A stretch of 60,391 nucleotides of DNA from the NCBI GenBank assembly GCA_947174275.1, contig CAMWIJ010000009.1, positions 1 through 60,391 on the forward strand. The letters are read 5' to 3'. Below are positions 33,301 to 43,195 of this stretch, piece by piece. The stretch is from an uncultured Muribaculaceae bacterium. GTDB taxonomy: Bacteria > Bacteroidota > Bacteroidia > Bacteroidales > Muribaculaceae. Each line of letters opens with the position of its first letter. Position 1 is the first letter of the stretch. The position numbers and the translations under genes are program-made. Below the pieces are notes generated by a model, which was not told where the DNA came from, did not search any database, and was given only the letters and a program-made list of their open reading frames with translations.

Positions 33301-34459
33301 GGTGATAACGATTTCCGACGACGGCCCCGGCATACCGAAGGAGGACCGCCGTCACATATTCGATCTCTACTATCAGATTAAAGACGACGCGGTGGGAGCC
33401 GCGCTCGGCACCGGACTCGGTCTGGCCTACGCCCGCCTTATAGCCGAATCACACGGCGGCAGCATAACCGCAGGTGCGACTCCGCAAGGGGGTGCTGAAT
33501 TCCGGCTCAGCATACCGCTGGAGGCTGAAGTCAAGTCCGGCGACACTCCGTGCGAGGTGCTTGAACCGGTCGGCAGTGCAGGCGATGCGTCCTCATCCGG
33601 AGCCACGGCTAATGCCGCCACAGCCGGTGACGGCAGCGATGCCGACGGCTTGTCGGCCGAGAGCGCCACCGTGCTTGTGGTCGATGACAACAAGGAGCTG
33701 CTTGAGATGATTTCCGACGGCCTGAGCGGCAAATACAATGTGATAACGGCCTGCGACGGCGTTGATGCGCTCGAGAAGCTAAAGGAAAATGATATTGACT
33801 TCATTGTCAGCGATGTCATGATGCCACGCATGAACGGAGTGCAGCTGCTGCAAAAAGTCAAAGAGGATATAAACACCTCGCACATACCGTTTATTATCCT
33901 TACGGCAAAGACCACCCGCGATTCGCGTGAGGAGGGTATGGAAAACGGCGCCGACATATATCTTGAAAAGCCGTTCTCGATACGCGCTCTCATACTTCAG
34001 ATTGAGAACATACGCCGCACCCGGCAATATTTCTATGCCCGGCGTCGCGGCACAGAGCCTATGGCTGTCGTCAATGCCGACGTTGAAGAGGCTATCGTTG
34101 AAAACAAGTTGCCTGAGCTCAGCAAGTATGACCGCATCTTCCTTGAGCAGATGGAGAAACTGATGGCCGAGAATATTTCTGACGACCAGTTCTCAATCGA
34201 CAGGCTCGCGGAGTGTCTGAATATGAGTCGCTCAAGTTTCTACCGCAAAGTGAAGGTGCTGATGGGCATGACTCCGGTCGACTATATCAAGAACTATCGT
34301 CTTGATGTGGCTGCCCGGCAGTTGCGTGAGCGCGTGCAGGTCAATGAGGTTGTCGCCAATGTGGGCTTCACGTCGCCAAGCTACTTTGCCAAATGCTTCA
34401 AAGAGAAATACGGAGTGCTTCCAAGAGACTACTATGCCTCGCAGACCGCCGGAAAATGA
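30392..34459 (+). CDS. Hybrid two-component system regulator (HTCS)
   Basis: 1355 aa. Signal peptide (MKLAKIFVSLTILLLAQTVCA), then a periplasmic two-bladed-propeller sensor of Reg_prop repeats (for example YGFLWVGTMTGLACFDG, GGLWVGSDNGLYYYD, GTLWAATRTDGLYYF) to about residue 690. A Y_Y_Y domain follows, then one membrane helix (~755-778), a histidine kinase with His814 in VDLVHEIRTPLML, the ATPase boxes NLIGNARKYC, DDGPGIP and GTGLGLAYA, a receiver domain with Asp1141 in VSDVMMP, and an AraC-type DNA-binding domain at the C-terminus. Such proteins bind oligosaccharides in the periplasm and activate PULs. Lying between the two glycosidase clusters, it is the obvious activator of one or both. 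Confidence 0.96.
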   Translation: MKLAKIFVSLTILLLAQTVCASSVRVNSTGAGKGTLNLCALRDKYGFLWVGTMTGLACFDGNGSPVNGTLSGVLRSTSNMRVTDIFEIGDDLWFATPNRLMKYDRANKTSYRLPAKTKYDVEISTQVHNICAGPDNPDELWIATQGQGIFIYNAVTDELTQDSRHGSFFTDIITADDGCIYAAGINGEIHKFKATGEHAATYPIPGYAQNKIKISLEHSDDGLWIASGSDIYSLDTATGDITQRTSTSSPISSIISYEGGRLMLGTSSGIMEYDPRSDTVTQVEIAENGQYSNSNSTKVKINQLSRDSRSGGLLTVRQSGEIIELFPLDNIYRFIPINRDPNENKYVNALAVDSRRGGLWVGSDNGLYYYDVSTGVLSVPAIAGLGAEAITSITNDGEQVWIGTAANGLFLYNQATGQSQHFRNDENIPYSLPGDEINNVFITTQGTTYVLTHWGICRYNPSHNEFNTLPEIGQQTEVVSMAEYYDGSLWGATVKDGLLLLRPGETRFVNFRSDNLGNVPIDKLVMSRNGTLWAATRTDGLYYFNKEKNDFEPYRLPLLANKSILALQEDDNGVLWILTEESIIKISKDGKIDANRRNLFPSIGLSQPFVLLDNGDMVIGGNNGFQMFNPALISPNRDVAAYPTTISFPFDEDGTRPEELGLSILLYTTDRITLPFDHNSFTIHLAANHPSDMPTVTYDYMLEGADKEWNIGTSQSEVTYNNLSPGTYCFMVRPSGFTDVATTSLTIVVSPPWYLTIWAYIGYAVLLLIMAFGVWQWVKMKVRKHYARRMESMKIQREREAWESKMRFFVDLVHEIRTPLMLISLPLEQLMKQFKMAGGGEGGRPDDGPLLSHELIAGKKYLGSMQTNLDYLLGITNELLDFRKVDNTAEQKLYLSDCNLNNLIEEIRDRFEEPMESEGKRLIVNLPDAPVVACIDKAKTDRVLMNLIGNARKYCRTKTEITLEETDGNAVITISDDGPGIPKEDRRHIFDLYYQIKDDAVGAALGTGLGLAYARLIAESHGGSITAGATPQGGAEFRLSIPLEAEVKSGDTPCEVLEPVGSAGDASSSGATANAATAGDGSDADGLSAESATVLVVDDNKELLEMISDGLSGKYNVITACDGVDALEKLKENDIDFIVSDVMMPRMNGVQLLQKVKEDINTSHIPFIILTAKTTRDSREEGMENGADIYLEKPFSIRALILQIENIRRTRQYFYARRRGTEPMAVVNADVEEAIVENKLPELSKYDRIFLEQMEKLMAENISDDQFSIDRLAECLNMSRSSFYRKVKVLMGMTPVDYIKNYRLDVAARQLRERVQVNEVVANVGFTSPSYFAKCFKEKYGVLPRDYYASQTAGK

Positions 34460-34568
34460 ACTGACTGAGCGCGAAGCGCGGCTGACAGTATGTTTCTTTT
34501 AAACCAAATATTTAAGTTAAGCCGGGACTTGTGGCGGCATTGTGATATCTGATGTCGCCGCGGCTCAA

Positions 34569-35603
34569 TCAGTAGGTGCCGAAAACGGGGAGGGAGTTCT
34601 GCCAGGTGATTTTTTTGAGCAATACGGAGCTTCCGGTGTTTGCCGATCCGGAAAATTGCTTCGCTCCGTAAAGCATCAGAGTCTCCTTGTTGTCGGGCGA
34701 CGGAATGAGGCAGATGTTGGAGGCTGCGCCATATTCCGATCCGGTAGCGGCGAGAAACACCGGTTCCGTCGATTTGTCCCATGAAGCGGGATCGAGGAGG
34801 TCGGCCGACGTTGATGCCGACAGCATGCCGAGTGTTGAATAAACGGTCCAGATGCCGCTTGCCGAGTAGTTTATAATCACCTTGCTGCTGTCGGGGGAGA
34901 TGTAGGGCTGGGGATTTTCATTGACAAATATCGGATAGGCCGAGCATGAGCCGTCGGGGTTGATCCACTGTCGTTCCCATTCGTATTCGGGACGTGATAT
35001 CAGCACGCGCTCTGATTTGAGTGTCCACGGATTTTCCATTTCGGCGATGAAGATGCACTGTGTCTCGGCCTCTGTGCGTCGTCGCTCCCATCCTGACCAT
35101 GTCATGTAGAGGCGTCGGTTGACGGTGAATACCGAGGGGTGTATGCCATAGTTCCACTCTTCGTTGACGATGATCGGTCCGCGTAGTTTCCAATGGTTTG
35201 TGAGCGGATTTTCCGATTCATTTTCAAGAAGATAAATGTGGTGGTTGTCAGTGTTGCCGTTGTCGGCCTCGAAGTAGATATACCATTTGCCGTCAATCTT
35301 GTGGAGCTCGGGCGACCAGATGTTCTGCAACTCATAGTCGCCGGTCTCCCACACTGTGACGGGCGACGACTTGCCCAGACTGTCGGGCGATGTGGCCGAA
35401 TAGAGCGATATGAGTCCTTTTCGCTGGTCGGGCATGGTGTAATAATATGTGTCGCCATCTTTTACCGCATTGGGATATCCTCCGGTGGGAAACACGATGA
35501 CAGCTTCGTCGGAAATCTCTCCGGCGCCTGAGCCGCAGCCGGCTGTCAGGAGCAACGCTGTAATATGCAGGATTAATGTGTAGAAGTAATTGCGCATTTT
35601 CAC
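34569..35603 (-). CDS. GH43-like lipoprotein
   Basis: 344 aa with a lipoprotein signal (LLLTAGCGSG), so tethered to a membrane. The repeating propeller pattern of GH43 is visible: GYPNAVKDGDTYYYTMP, IWSPELHKIDGKWYIYFEAD, NYGIHPSVFTVNRRLYMTWSG, and a C-terminal ATGSEYGAASNICLIPSPDN. These enzymes usually remove arabinofuranose, xylose or galactofuranose. The usual first-blade catalytic Asp motif is not obvious, so the activity is less certain than for the two GH43 genes downstream. It is divergent from the main PUL operon and shares its 289-bp promoter region. Confidence 0.72.
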   Translation of the reverse strand: MKMRNYFYTLILHITALLLTAGCGSGAGEISDEAVIVFPTGGYPNAVKDGDTYYYTMPDQRKGLISLYSATSPDSLGKSSPVTVWETGDYELQNIWSPELHKIDGKWYIYFEADNGNTDNHHIYLLENESENPLTNHWKLRGPIIVNEEWNYGIHPSVFTVNRRLYMTWSGWERRRTEAETQCIFIAEMENPWTLKSERVLISRPEYEWERQWINPDGSCSAYPIFVNENPQPYISPDSSKVIINYSASGIWTVYSTLGMLSASTSADLLDPASWDKSTEPVFLAATGSEYGAASNICLIPSPDNKETLMLYGAKQFSGSANTGSSVLLKKITWQNSLPVFGTY

Positions 35604-35892
35604 GGTGAAGGGTGATTTGGTGCAGATTTACAGGATGAGTTACTTGTGAAAATTTTATTACAAAAAATATAACAGATGAATATTATCAGTGTCGATAGTT
35701 GTTTTGGCCACTTATATTAAGCAAATATAATCAAATCTCGCAACATTGACAAATTATTTGCATGATATCGGCTGAAAGTGTGTGTTTATGCGGGAAGTGA
35801 ACAGAATCTTTTGGTATTTGAACAGCAAATGCGAATCGTTTCAGGAATAAATTGTTTACTTTGCGAGCAAAACCAACCTTTTTATCACTATC
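35604..35892. other. Divergent promoter region of the main PUL
   Basis: AT-rich stretch between the GH43 lipoprotein and the plus-strand PUL. TTACTTTG (35856-35863) resembles a -7 element with one mismatch and lies 30 bases before the glutaminase-like gene. An HTCS-binding site would be expected here, but no convincing direct repeat was found by eye. Confidence 0.4.
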
Positions 35893-38427
35893 ATGAAGAG
35901 AAGAAAACAGATTATTACGACATTGTTCATGGGATGCATCATGACAATGACCGCACAGACACCTGCTATGTTCACTCCTCATCAGCATACCGACCTGCGG
36001 TTGCCTTCAGTGCCGCTGGTTGTGTCTGACCCTTATTTTTCAATATGGTCGCCCTACGACACTCTCAACGAGGGGAGCACCCGTCACTGGACCGACGCGG
36101 AGAAGCCGCTCGAAGGTATACTGCGGGTCGACGGCAAGAGCTACCGTTTTCTCGGTGTGAAGAACACCGTCATGGAGACAATCGTGCCGATGGCCGACGA
36201 AGTGGCGTGGAAGGGCGCGATAACCCGCAGCGTTCCGGCCGACGGATGGCAGATGCCCGACTATGACGATTCAGGATGGACAATCGCCGAGGCGGCCTTC
36301 GGTTCGCCCGATCTCAGTTACGTGCGCACCCGCTGGAGCGACCAGAACAGCGACATGTTCGTGCGTCGCGTCGTGGAGCTCACGCCCGCCGATCTCGAAG
36401 GTGACCTCTATATTATATATTCTCACGACGACGTGTTCAATCTCTATCTCAACGGCACCAAAATCGCCGACACCGGCGAGACATGGCGTGAGGGTGTGAA
36501 GCTTGAGCTCACTCCGGAGCTGAAAAAACTCCTTCATCCGGGCAGAAACGTGATTGCGTCACACTGCCACAACACCACCGGCGGAGCCTACACCGACTTC
36601 GGTCTCTACCGAAATATATCATTCGACCCGCAGTCGACTGTCAATGCCACGCAAAACAGTGTTGATGTGATGGCCACATCGACTTATTATAATTTCTCAT
36701 GCGGCCCCGTCGACCTCGACCTGGTGTTCACCGCTCCGATGATTATTGATGACTATGACCTGCTGTCGTCGCCCGTCAACTACATTTCATATCAGGTGAC
36801 ATCGACCGACGGCCGTGAGCACGACGTGCAGCTGCTGCTTACAGCCTCTCCGCGCATAGCGCAGAACAAGGAGTCGCAGCCCACAGTCTCGACCTTTGAG
36901 ACGAAAGACGGCGTGACATACGTCAGAACCGGCACCGTCGAGCAGCCTATACTCGCCAAGACCGGCGACCATATCTGCATTGACTGGGGATATCTCTATC
37001 TTCCGGCCATCAACGGAGAAGTGTCGCTCAACACTGACGCGAAAATCAAATCGACATTCGTCAATGACGGCAGACTGCCCGCTCCGGAGCATGAAATCGT
37101 GGCTTACAAGGCCTCTGAGCAGCCGGTGCTCGCATATATGCATGACTTCGGCAAGACGGCGGTTGCGTCAAGCTATGCCATGATAGGCTATGACGAAATC
37201 TATGACGTGGAATATTTCTTCAACCGCTACAAAGGCTACTGGGCTCACGGCGGCCGTGTCTCGATACTTGACATGTTCAAGAAACTTTCAGGCTCATACG
37301 CATCGATAATGAAGCGCTGCCGCGAGCTTGACAAGACTGTCTATGACGATGCCTGCGCCGCGGGAGGGAAGAAGTATGCCGAACTTCTGTCGGGCTCATA
37401 CCGCCATGTAATCGCAGCTCACAAGCTGTTTGAGGACAATGAGGGCAATCTGCTTTTCTTCTCGAAGGAAAACGACTCTAACGGATGTGTAAACACCGTC
37501 GACCTCACTTATCCGGAAGCGCCTCTTTTCCTGTGTTACAATCCCGAGCTCCAGAAAGCCATGATGACATCGATACTCGACTACAGCAAGTCGGGACGCT
37601 GGACCAAGCCTTTCGCGGCCCACGACCTCGGCCAGTATCCGAAGGCCAACGGCCAGGTATATGGCGGTGACATGCCTCTGGAAGAAGCCGGCAACATGCT
37701 GACTCTTATCGCGCAGGTGTGCATGCTCGACGGCAACGCAAATTATGCATTGCCTTACTGGGAGATATTGCAGACCTGGACCGACTATCTCGCGGAGAAC
37801 GGTCAGGACCCCGCCAATCAGCTCTGCACCGACGACTTCGCCGGCCACTGGGCCCACAACGCCAACCTCTCGCTCAAGGCCATAATGGGTGTGGCCGGAT
37901 TTGCCAGGCTCGCCGAACTCAAGGGCGACATTGCCACCGCTGACAAATACATGGCAAAGGCAGCGGAAATGGCCGTGATATGGGAGGAGACAGCGCGCGA
38001 AGGCAAAGGCAAGGATATGCACTATCGTCTGGCTTTTGACCGCGACGACACCTGGAGTCAGAAATACAACATGGTGTGGGACAAGCTCTGGAACACCAAT
38101 CTCTTCCCCAACAACGCCATGCAGACTGAAATCAACTATTACCTGACCCGACAGAACGAGTTCGGACTGCCGCTCGACAACCGCAAGGACTACACAAAGA
38201 GCGACTGGATCATGTGGACGGCTGCCATGGCGCCCAATCAGAAAGTGCTCGCCCGCTTCATCGATCCGCTCTACAAATATGTCAACGAGACACCTACCCG
38301 AGTGCCTATCAGCGACTGGTATAACACCGTCACCTCACGCAAGACAGGCTTCATGGCGCGCTCGGTCATCGGCGGACACTGGATGCCCCTCTTCGCCTAT
38401 AAGCTGGGCATGATGCCGGCCAAATAA
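35893..38427 (+). CDS. Glutaminase-A-like (DUF4964/5127/4965/1793) secreted protein
   Basis: 844 aa with a signal peptide (MKRRKQIITTLFMGCIMTMTAQ). It is a full-length paralogue of the N-terminal half of the fusion at 22112-26704. For example LRLPSVPLVVSDPYFSIWSP, RHWTDAEKPLEGILRVDG, the inserted jelly-roll with YSHDDVFNLYLNGTKIADTG, FSCGPVDLDLVFTAPMIIDD, SYAMIGYDEIYDVEY and the barrel with HDLGQYPKANGQVYGGDMPL all have close counterparts there. The fold is a beta-sandwich plus an (alpha/alpha)6 barrel of the kind found in glycosidases. Fungal relatives are called glutaminases, but in PULs a glycan role is more likely. It is the first gene of the plus-strand PUL. Confidence 0.85.
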   Translation: MKRRKQIITTLFMGCIMTMTAQTPAMFTPHQHTDLRLPSVPLVVSDPYFSIWSPYDTLNEGSTRHWTDAEKPLEGILRVDGKSYRFLGVKNTVMETIVPMADEVAWKGAITRSVPADGWQMPDYDDSGWTIAEAAFGSPDLSYVRTRWSDQNSDMFVRRVVELTPADLEGDLYIIYSHDDVFNLYLNGTKIADTGETWREGVKLELTPELKKLLHPGRNVIASHCHNTTGGAYTDFGLYRNISFDPQSTVNATQNSVDVMATSTYYNFSCGPVDLDLVFTAPMIIDDYDLLSSPVNYISYQVTSTDGREHDVQLLLTASPRIAQNKESQPTVSTFETKDGVTYVRTGTVEQPILAKTGDHICIDWGYLYLPAINGEVSLNTDAKIKSTFVNDGRLPAPEHEIVAYKASEQPVLAYMHDFGKTAVASSYAMIGYDEIYDVEYFFNRYKGYWAHGGRVSILDMFKKLSGSYASIMKRCRELDKTVYDDACAAGGKKYAELLSGSYRHVIAAHKLFEDNEGNLLFFSKENDSNGCVNTVDLTYPEAPLFLCYNPELQKAMMTSILDYSKSGRWTKPFAAHDLGQYPKANGQVYGGDMPLEEAGNMLTLIAQVCMLDGNANYALPYWEILQTWTDYLAENGQDPANQLCTDDFAGHWAHNANLSLKAIMGVAGFARLAELKGDIATADKYMAKAAEMAVIWEETAREGKGKDMHYRLAFDRDDTWSQKYNMVWDKLWNTNLFPNNAMQTEINYYLTRQNEFGLPLDNRKDYTKSDWIMWTAAMAPNQKVLARFIDPLYKYVNETPTRVPISDWYNTVTSRKTGFMARSVIGGHWMPLFAYKLGMMPAK

Positions 38428-38474
38428 TTGAGAGAGTCATTGCAACGCAATTTAACCAATATAAATTCTATATC

Positions 38475-40028
38475 ATGTTTAAGTCTATCATTATCAAAAC
38501 CTTGAAAAGGGGTATCGGCCTCCTTGGAGCGTTAGGCTTAGTCCTGGCGGTCAACTCCTGCTCCGACGACGACAAGTTGGATACGGGCGCCGCTTATGAT
38601 CCCAGTCAGGCTGTGGTGATAACCAGGTTCATGCCCGAAGAAGCAGGCTATCAGGACCAGATTATCATCTACGGCAGCAATTTCGGAAACAATAAGGAGA
38701 ATGTAAGCCTGAAAATCGGCGGCAAGGAAGCTGTGGTGGTGAGTGTCATGAACGACAAACTCTACGCTTTCGTGCCCTCCGGCGCATTTTCCGGTGAAAT
38801 AGAACTTACAGTCAGCGGAGACAACGGCGCCAATCCGCGCACCATCGTCTCAGACAAGAAAATCACATACGTGCGCAAGAAAGTGGTAGGTACGCTTGTC
38901 GGCTACCAGAATGAGCAGGACGACCAGGGAGAGATCTGGGGCTCGTTTGACATCGCGGCCGGTTTCAATGCCGAGGGCTGCCTTAAATTCGACCCGCTCA
39001 ACCCCGACCTCCTCTATGTTGTCTATGACCGCGGCGACGGCTTCGTGGCTCAGCTTGACCTTGCCAACCGCACGGCCACAAAGCTTCTCGATGCCAACCG
39101 CTTCCAGAATCAGCGCCTGCGTAACATCGACTTCACTCTTGACGGCAAGTATATGCTTGTGTCGACCGACCGCGCCGACAACAGCAACCATTCGACAAGC
39201 GTATGGGTGGTTGAACGCGCCGGCAACGGCACATTCTCCGGACGCACTCCCCAGGTGCTCTACGGCTACAAGCAGTGCAACGGCGTGGCCGTGCATCCCG
39301 TCAACGGCGAGATTTACTTCAACTCCTACGAAAACGGCTCGTTGTTCCGCGGAGAGTTTGAAGACTATCTCGAGGCAATGGCCAATCCTATTCCCGACCT
39401 TAACAATCCGGGCACTACATTTACCTGGACCGGTTTTATCGACGATGCCCACTACACCACATTCCGTGAGCTTTACCGCATCCAGGACCCGTCATACGAA
39501 TTCCAGATCACCATCCATCCCACAGGCGACTATGCCTATATCACCATCGTCAACCGCAATGTCATCATGCGCACCGACTATGACTGGAACAAGAAAGAGT
39601 TTACGACGCCTTACGTAATCGCCGGCCTCAACTCCAACCTCAACGACGGAAGCTGGGAGGATGCCGTGGGCACGAATGCCCGCATCCACCGTCCGTATCA
39701 GGGAGTGTTTGTCTACAATCCCGAATATGAGAGCCAGGGCAAGGAGGATCTCTATGACTTCTATTTCTGCGACTGCCTCAACTTCTGTGTCCGCTACATC
39801 ACGCCCGACGGCCTTGTGCGCACATTTGCCGGCCGTGCTCCCTCCACCAACGGCAACATCTGGGGCACCGAGGACGGAGACTTGCGCCAGCAGGCGCGTT
39901 TCCGCGACGTGACCGGTCTGGCCTACGACCAGGCAAGCGACATCTTCTATGTGCTTGACCACAACAACCGCCGCGTGCGCACCATCTCGCTTGAAAGCGA
40001 AGAGACCGAAGAGTCAGGCGACGAGTAA
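38475..40028 (+). CDS. IPT/TIG and NHL-repeat surface lipoprotein
   Basis: 517 aa. Lipobox LVLAVNSC with an acidic SDDDK just after the cysteine, a surface-export type signal in Bacteroidetes. Residues ~45-125 form an IPT/TIG domain (VVITRFMPEEAGYQDQIIIY, SNFGNN, GGKEAVVVSVMNDKLYAFVP). The rest is an NHL-type propeller with repeats such as LKFDPLNPDLLYVVYDRGDG, NGVAVHPVNGEIYFNSYENG and VTGLAYDQASDIFYVLDHNN. Proteins of this layout lie beside SusC/SusD pairs and are thought to be surface glycan-binding proteins. It is 33 bp upstream of the likely SusC start and 47 bp after the glutaminase-like gene. Confidence 0.85.
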   Translation: MFKSIIIKTLKRGIGLLGALGLVLAVNSCSDDDKLDTGAAYDPSQAVVITRFMPEEAGYQDQIIIYGSNFGNNKENVSLKIGGKEAVVVSVMNDKLYAFVPSGAFSGEIELTVSGDNGANPRTIVSDKKITYVRKKVVGTLVGYQNEQDDQGEIWGSFDIAAGFNAEGCLKFDPLNPDLLYVVYDRGDGFVAQLDLANRTATKLLDANRFQNQRLRNIDFTLDGKYMLVSTDRADNSNHSTSVWVVERAGNGTFSGRTPQVLYGYKQCNGVAVHPVNGEIYFNSYENGSLFRGEFEDYLEAMANPIPDLNNPGTTFTWTGFIDDAHYTTFRELYRIQDPSYEFQITIHPTGDYAYITIVNRNVIMRTDYDWNKKEFTTPYVIAGLNSNLNDGSWEDAVGTNARIHRPYQGVFVYNPEYESQGKEDLYDFYFCDCLNFCVRYITPDGLVRTFAGRAPSTNGNIWGTEDGDLRQQARFRDVTGLAYDQASDIFYVLDHNNRRVRTISLESEETEESGDE

Positions 40029-40061
40029 TTTTAATCAATGACTAACCCAAGCATTCAAACA

Positions 40062-43000
40062 ATGAATCAACGATTTTTATCGGTAGTCGTAGCAGGCGCG
40101 CTCTCGACGCTTGCCATGGTTGCCAAAGAATATAGAGGCAACGTAGTCAGTTCGGCTGACGGCGAACCCCTCACCGGTGCCGTGATCGCAGTGACTGGCA
40201 CCACAACGGCAGTGACAGCCGACATCGACGGAAACTGGACGCTCGATATTCCCGACAATGCGGAGAGCGTGACAGTGACCTACCTCGGCATGCAGCCCCT
40301 CGAAATAAGAGTGAAAGACCTCAGCCCCAACTGGAACGACCTTAAGATGGACGAAGTGAAGACGGAGCTCAACGAGGTAGTGGTCACCGGTATGGGTGCC
40401 CGCAAGAAAATTTCGGTGACAGGTGCGGTGACATCGGTCGATGTCAATGACATGAAACACTTCGCCACTTCAAACATCTCCAATGCTCTGGCCGGCAACG
40501 TGCCGGGTGTGATGGCGATGCAGACTTCGGGCCAGCCCGGCAAGAACAAATCGGAATTCTGGATCCGCGGTATCTCCACCTTCGGAGCGTCGAAGAGCGC
40601 ATATATCCTCGTCGACGGTTTCGAACGCGAGAATATCGACGACCTCAATATCGAGGATATCGAGACATTCACCGTGCTCAAGGACGCATCGGCAACGGCA
40701 ATCTACGGTTCGAAGGGTGCCAACGGCGTTGTGCTCATCACGACCAAGCATGGCAAGGACGGCAAAATAAACGTCAACGTGAAACTTGAGTCGTCATACA
40801 ACACCCGCACAAAGACTCCTGAATTTGTCGACGGTGTGACCTACGCGAAACTTCTCAACGAAGCCAACATCACCCGTGCGAGAGGAACATATTTCACTCC
40901 CACGGAAATCGAACTTTTCCAGAACGGTCTCGACCCTGACTTCTATCCCAATGTCGACTGGAAGAACCTTATCCTCAAGGACGGCGCGATGAGCTACCGT
41001 GCCAACGTCAATATCTCGGGCGGCGGCGAGCGCGCACGCTATTATGCCTCGGCATCGTTTGTGACCGACGAGGGTATGTACAAGACCGACAAGGCCATCA
41101 AAGACAAATACAACACCAATGCCAACTACAACCGCTGGAACTATCGTGTGAATCTCGACATCACCGCCACGCCGACCACTATAATCCGCATCGGCACCTC
41201 GGGCGACCTTTCCACGCGCAATGCTCCGGGGCAGGGTGACGTTGACCTGTGGAACTCGCTCTTCGGCTACAACGCCATTCTCACTCCGGTGCTCTATTCC
41301 AACGGCTATGTGCCGATGATCAACATGGGCCGTGACCAGACGCGCACCAACCCGTGGGTCATGACCACGCAGACCGGTTATCTGACCGAATGGAACAACA
41401 ACCTGCAGAACAACGTGTCGCTCGAGCAAGACCTGCGTTTCATCACAGAAGGCCTGCGTTTCACCGGCCGTGTGGGTTATGACACATATAACTACTCGCA
41501 GATCAAGCACTATCAGCAGCCCGACCGCTGGTATGCCAACGGACGCGACAAGGTGACCGGCGAAATTATCTTCGATAAGATTTTCAACATGGAGCCGATG
41601 ACCCAGAGCTCTGACAACAACGGTTCGCGCCGCACATTCCTTGACTTCCTTCTCAACTACGACCGCAGCTTCGGCAAGCATAACGTAGGCGCCAACGCCA
41701 AATACACCTACGACTCGTTCACCACCACGCAGAATATCGGCGACGATATCAAGAACTCGGTGTCGAAGAAAAATATGTCGGTGGCCGGCCAGCTCCTCTA
41801 TAACTATGATTACCGTTACTTCGCCGACGTCAACTTCGGTTACAACGGTTCGGAAAACTTCGCTGACCATCACCGCTGGGGTTTCTTCCCTGCGTTCTCG
41901 GCCGGCTGGAACCTGTCGCGTGAGAAATTCATGGAATGGGCGTCGCAGTCATGGCTCAACCAGTTCAAGATACGTTACTCATGGGGTAAGGTGGGCAACG
42001 ACGCCATGGATGTGCGTTTCCCCTATCTCTACACCATCGGCAGCAGCGGTGACAATGTGTATAACTTCGGCACGATACAGGCGCCCACCAACAGCAGCTG
42101 GGCAAACGGTCTGCACTACACGGCTCTCGCTTCCAACAATGTGACCTGGGAGGTTTCGACCAAGCAGGACGTCGGTGTCGACCTTTCGATCTTCAACGAC
42201 CGCTTCTCGCTGACTGCCGACTATTTCCACGAGAAACGTACAGGCATCTACATGCTCCGTAATTTCATGCCCGGTTCGCTCGGTCTGGAGTCTGCGCCGT
42301 GGGCCAACGTGGGCGCCGTCAAGTCGGAAGGTATCGACGGCAACTTCCGTTTCACCGACCGTTTCGGCGACGTGACCGTGACCGTGCGCGGTAATCTTAC
42401 TTACTCCAAGAATACCATCCTCGACTATGACATCGAAAATGTGACCTATCCCTATCAGCTCCACACCGGCTATCGCGTGGGCCAGATCTACGGACTTGTC
42501 GCCGAGGGTCTCTTCGCTGACTACGATGATATCCGCTCACACCCCACCCAGCAGTTCGGCGAGGTTATGCCGGGCGACATCAAGTATAAGGATGTCAATG
42601 GCGACGGTGTGGTCAATAATGATGACCAGGTGGCCATAGGCTCAACCGACCATCCCAACCTGATCTATGGCTTCGGAGCGTCGGTGCAGTGGAAAGGCTT
42701 TGACTTCAACGTCCTGTTTCAGGGCGCGGGCAAGCAGACTGTCATGATGGAGGGCAAGAGTGTATGGGCTTTCTCACAAGACCGCTACGGCCAGATATTC
42801 GGCGACCTGATAGCCGACCGCTGGGTCGACAGCGAGACTGCCGCACAGCTCGGCATCCCCGCCAATGAAAATCCCAACGCAAGCTATCCGCGTCTGGTCT
42901 ATCTGCAGGGCTATGCGGAGCACAACAACTACCGCGCTTCAACCTACTGGGCACGCAGCATGTCGTATCTTCGTCTGAAGAACCTTGAGATAGGCTACTC

Positions 43001-43178
43001 GCTGCCTCAGCACATTCTCGACCCCCTGCGCATGTCGGGAGCCCGTTTCTACTTCCAGGCCAACAACCTCGTGACATTCTCCGACTTCAAACTCTGGGAT
43101 CCGGAAATGGGAAGCACCAACGGTGAGGCTTACCCGCTGACCAAATCGTTTACCTTAGGTTTAACAGTATCGTTCTAA
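40062..43178 (+). CDS. SusC-like TonB-dependent outer-membrane transporter
   Basis: 1038 aa from ATG 40062, whose N-terminus MNQRFLSVVVAGALSTLAMV is a normal signal peptide; an in-frame ATG at 40038 adds only eight residues. Residues ~25-95 form the carboxypeptidase-D regulatory-like domain (GNVVSSADGEPLTGAVIAV). A TonB-box-like segment and plug follow (NEVVVTGMGARKKISVTGAV, SNISNALAGNVPGVM, WIRGISTFG, VLKDASATAIYGSKGANGVV), then a 22-strand barrel ending in the expected aromatic TLGLTVSF. It imports oligosaccharides across the outer membrane with the SusD encoded 17 bp downstream. Confidence 0.96.
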   Translation: MNQRFLSVVVAGALSTLAMVAKEYRGNVVSSADGEPLTGAVIAVTGTTTAVTADIDGNWTLDIPDNAESVTVTYLGMQPLEIRVKDLSPNWNDLKMDEVKTELNEVVVTGMGARKKISVTGAVTSVDVNDMKHFATSNISNALAGNVPGVMAMQTSGQPGKNKSEFWIRGISTFGASKSAYILVDGFERENIDDLNIEDIETFTVLKDASATAIYGSKGANGVVLITTKHGKDGKINVNVKLESSYNTRTKTPEFVDGVTYAKLLNEANITRARGTYFTPTEIELFQNGLDPDFYPNVDWKNLILKDGAMSYRANVNISGGGERARYYASASFVTDEGMYKTDKAIKDKYNTNANYNRWNYRVNLDITATPTTIIRIGTSGDLSTRNAPGQGDVDLWNSLFGYNAILTPVLYSNGYVPMINMGRDQTRTNPWVMTTQTGYLTEWNNNLQNNVSLEQDLRFITEGLRFTGRVGYDTYNYSQIKHYQQPDRWYANGRDKVTGEIIFDKIFNMEPMTQSSDNNGSRRTFLDFLLNYDRSFGKHNVGANAKYTYDSFTTTQNIGDDIKNSVSKKNMSVAGQLLYNYDYRYFADVNFGYNGSENFADHHRWGFFPAFSAGWNLSREKFMEWASQSWLNQFKIRYSWGKVGNDAMDVRFPYLYTIGSSGDNVYNFGTIQAPTNSSWANGLHYTALASNNVTWEVSTKQDVGVDLSIFNDRFSLTADYFHEKRTGIYMLRNFMPGSLGLESAPWANVGAVKSEGIDGNFRFTDRFGDVTVTVRGNLTYSKNTILDYDIENVTYPYQLHTGYRVGQIYGLVAEGLFADYDDIRSHPTQQFGEVMPGDIKYKDVNGDGVVNNDDQVAIGSTDHPNLIYGFGASVQWKGFDFNVLFQGAGKQTVMMEGKSVWAFSQDRYGQIFGDLIADRWVDSETAAQLGIPANENPNASYPRLVYLQGYAEHNNYRASTYWARSMSYLRLKNLEIGYSLPQHILDPLRMSGARFYFQANNLVTFSDFKLWDPEMGSTNGEAYPLTKSFTLGLTVSF

Positions 43179-43195
43179 TCCGAAAAGCTATTAAA

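Noticed and set aside
40077-42464. Long antisense reading frames opposite the SusC gene (up to 359 codons)
   Set aside because: They mirror the codon pattern of the sense gene, lack family features, and SusC is certain. The same applies to long antisense frames opposite phoH, GH92, GH43 and GH127.
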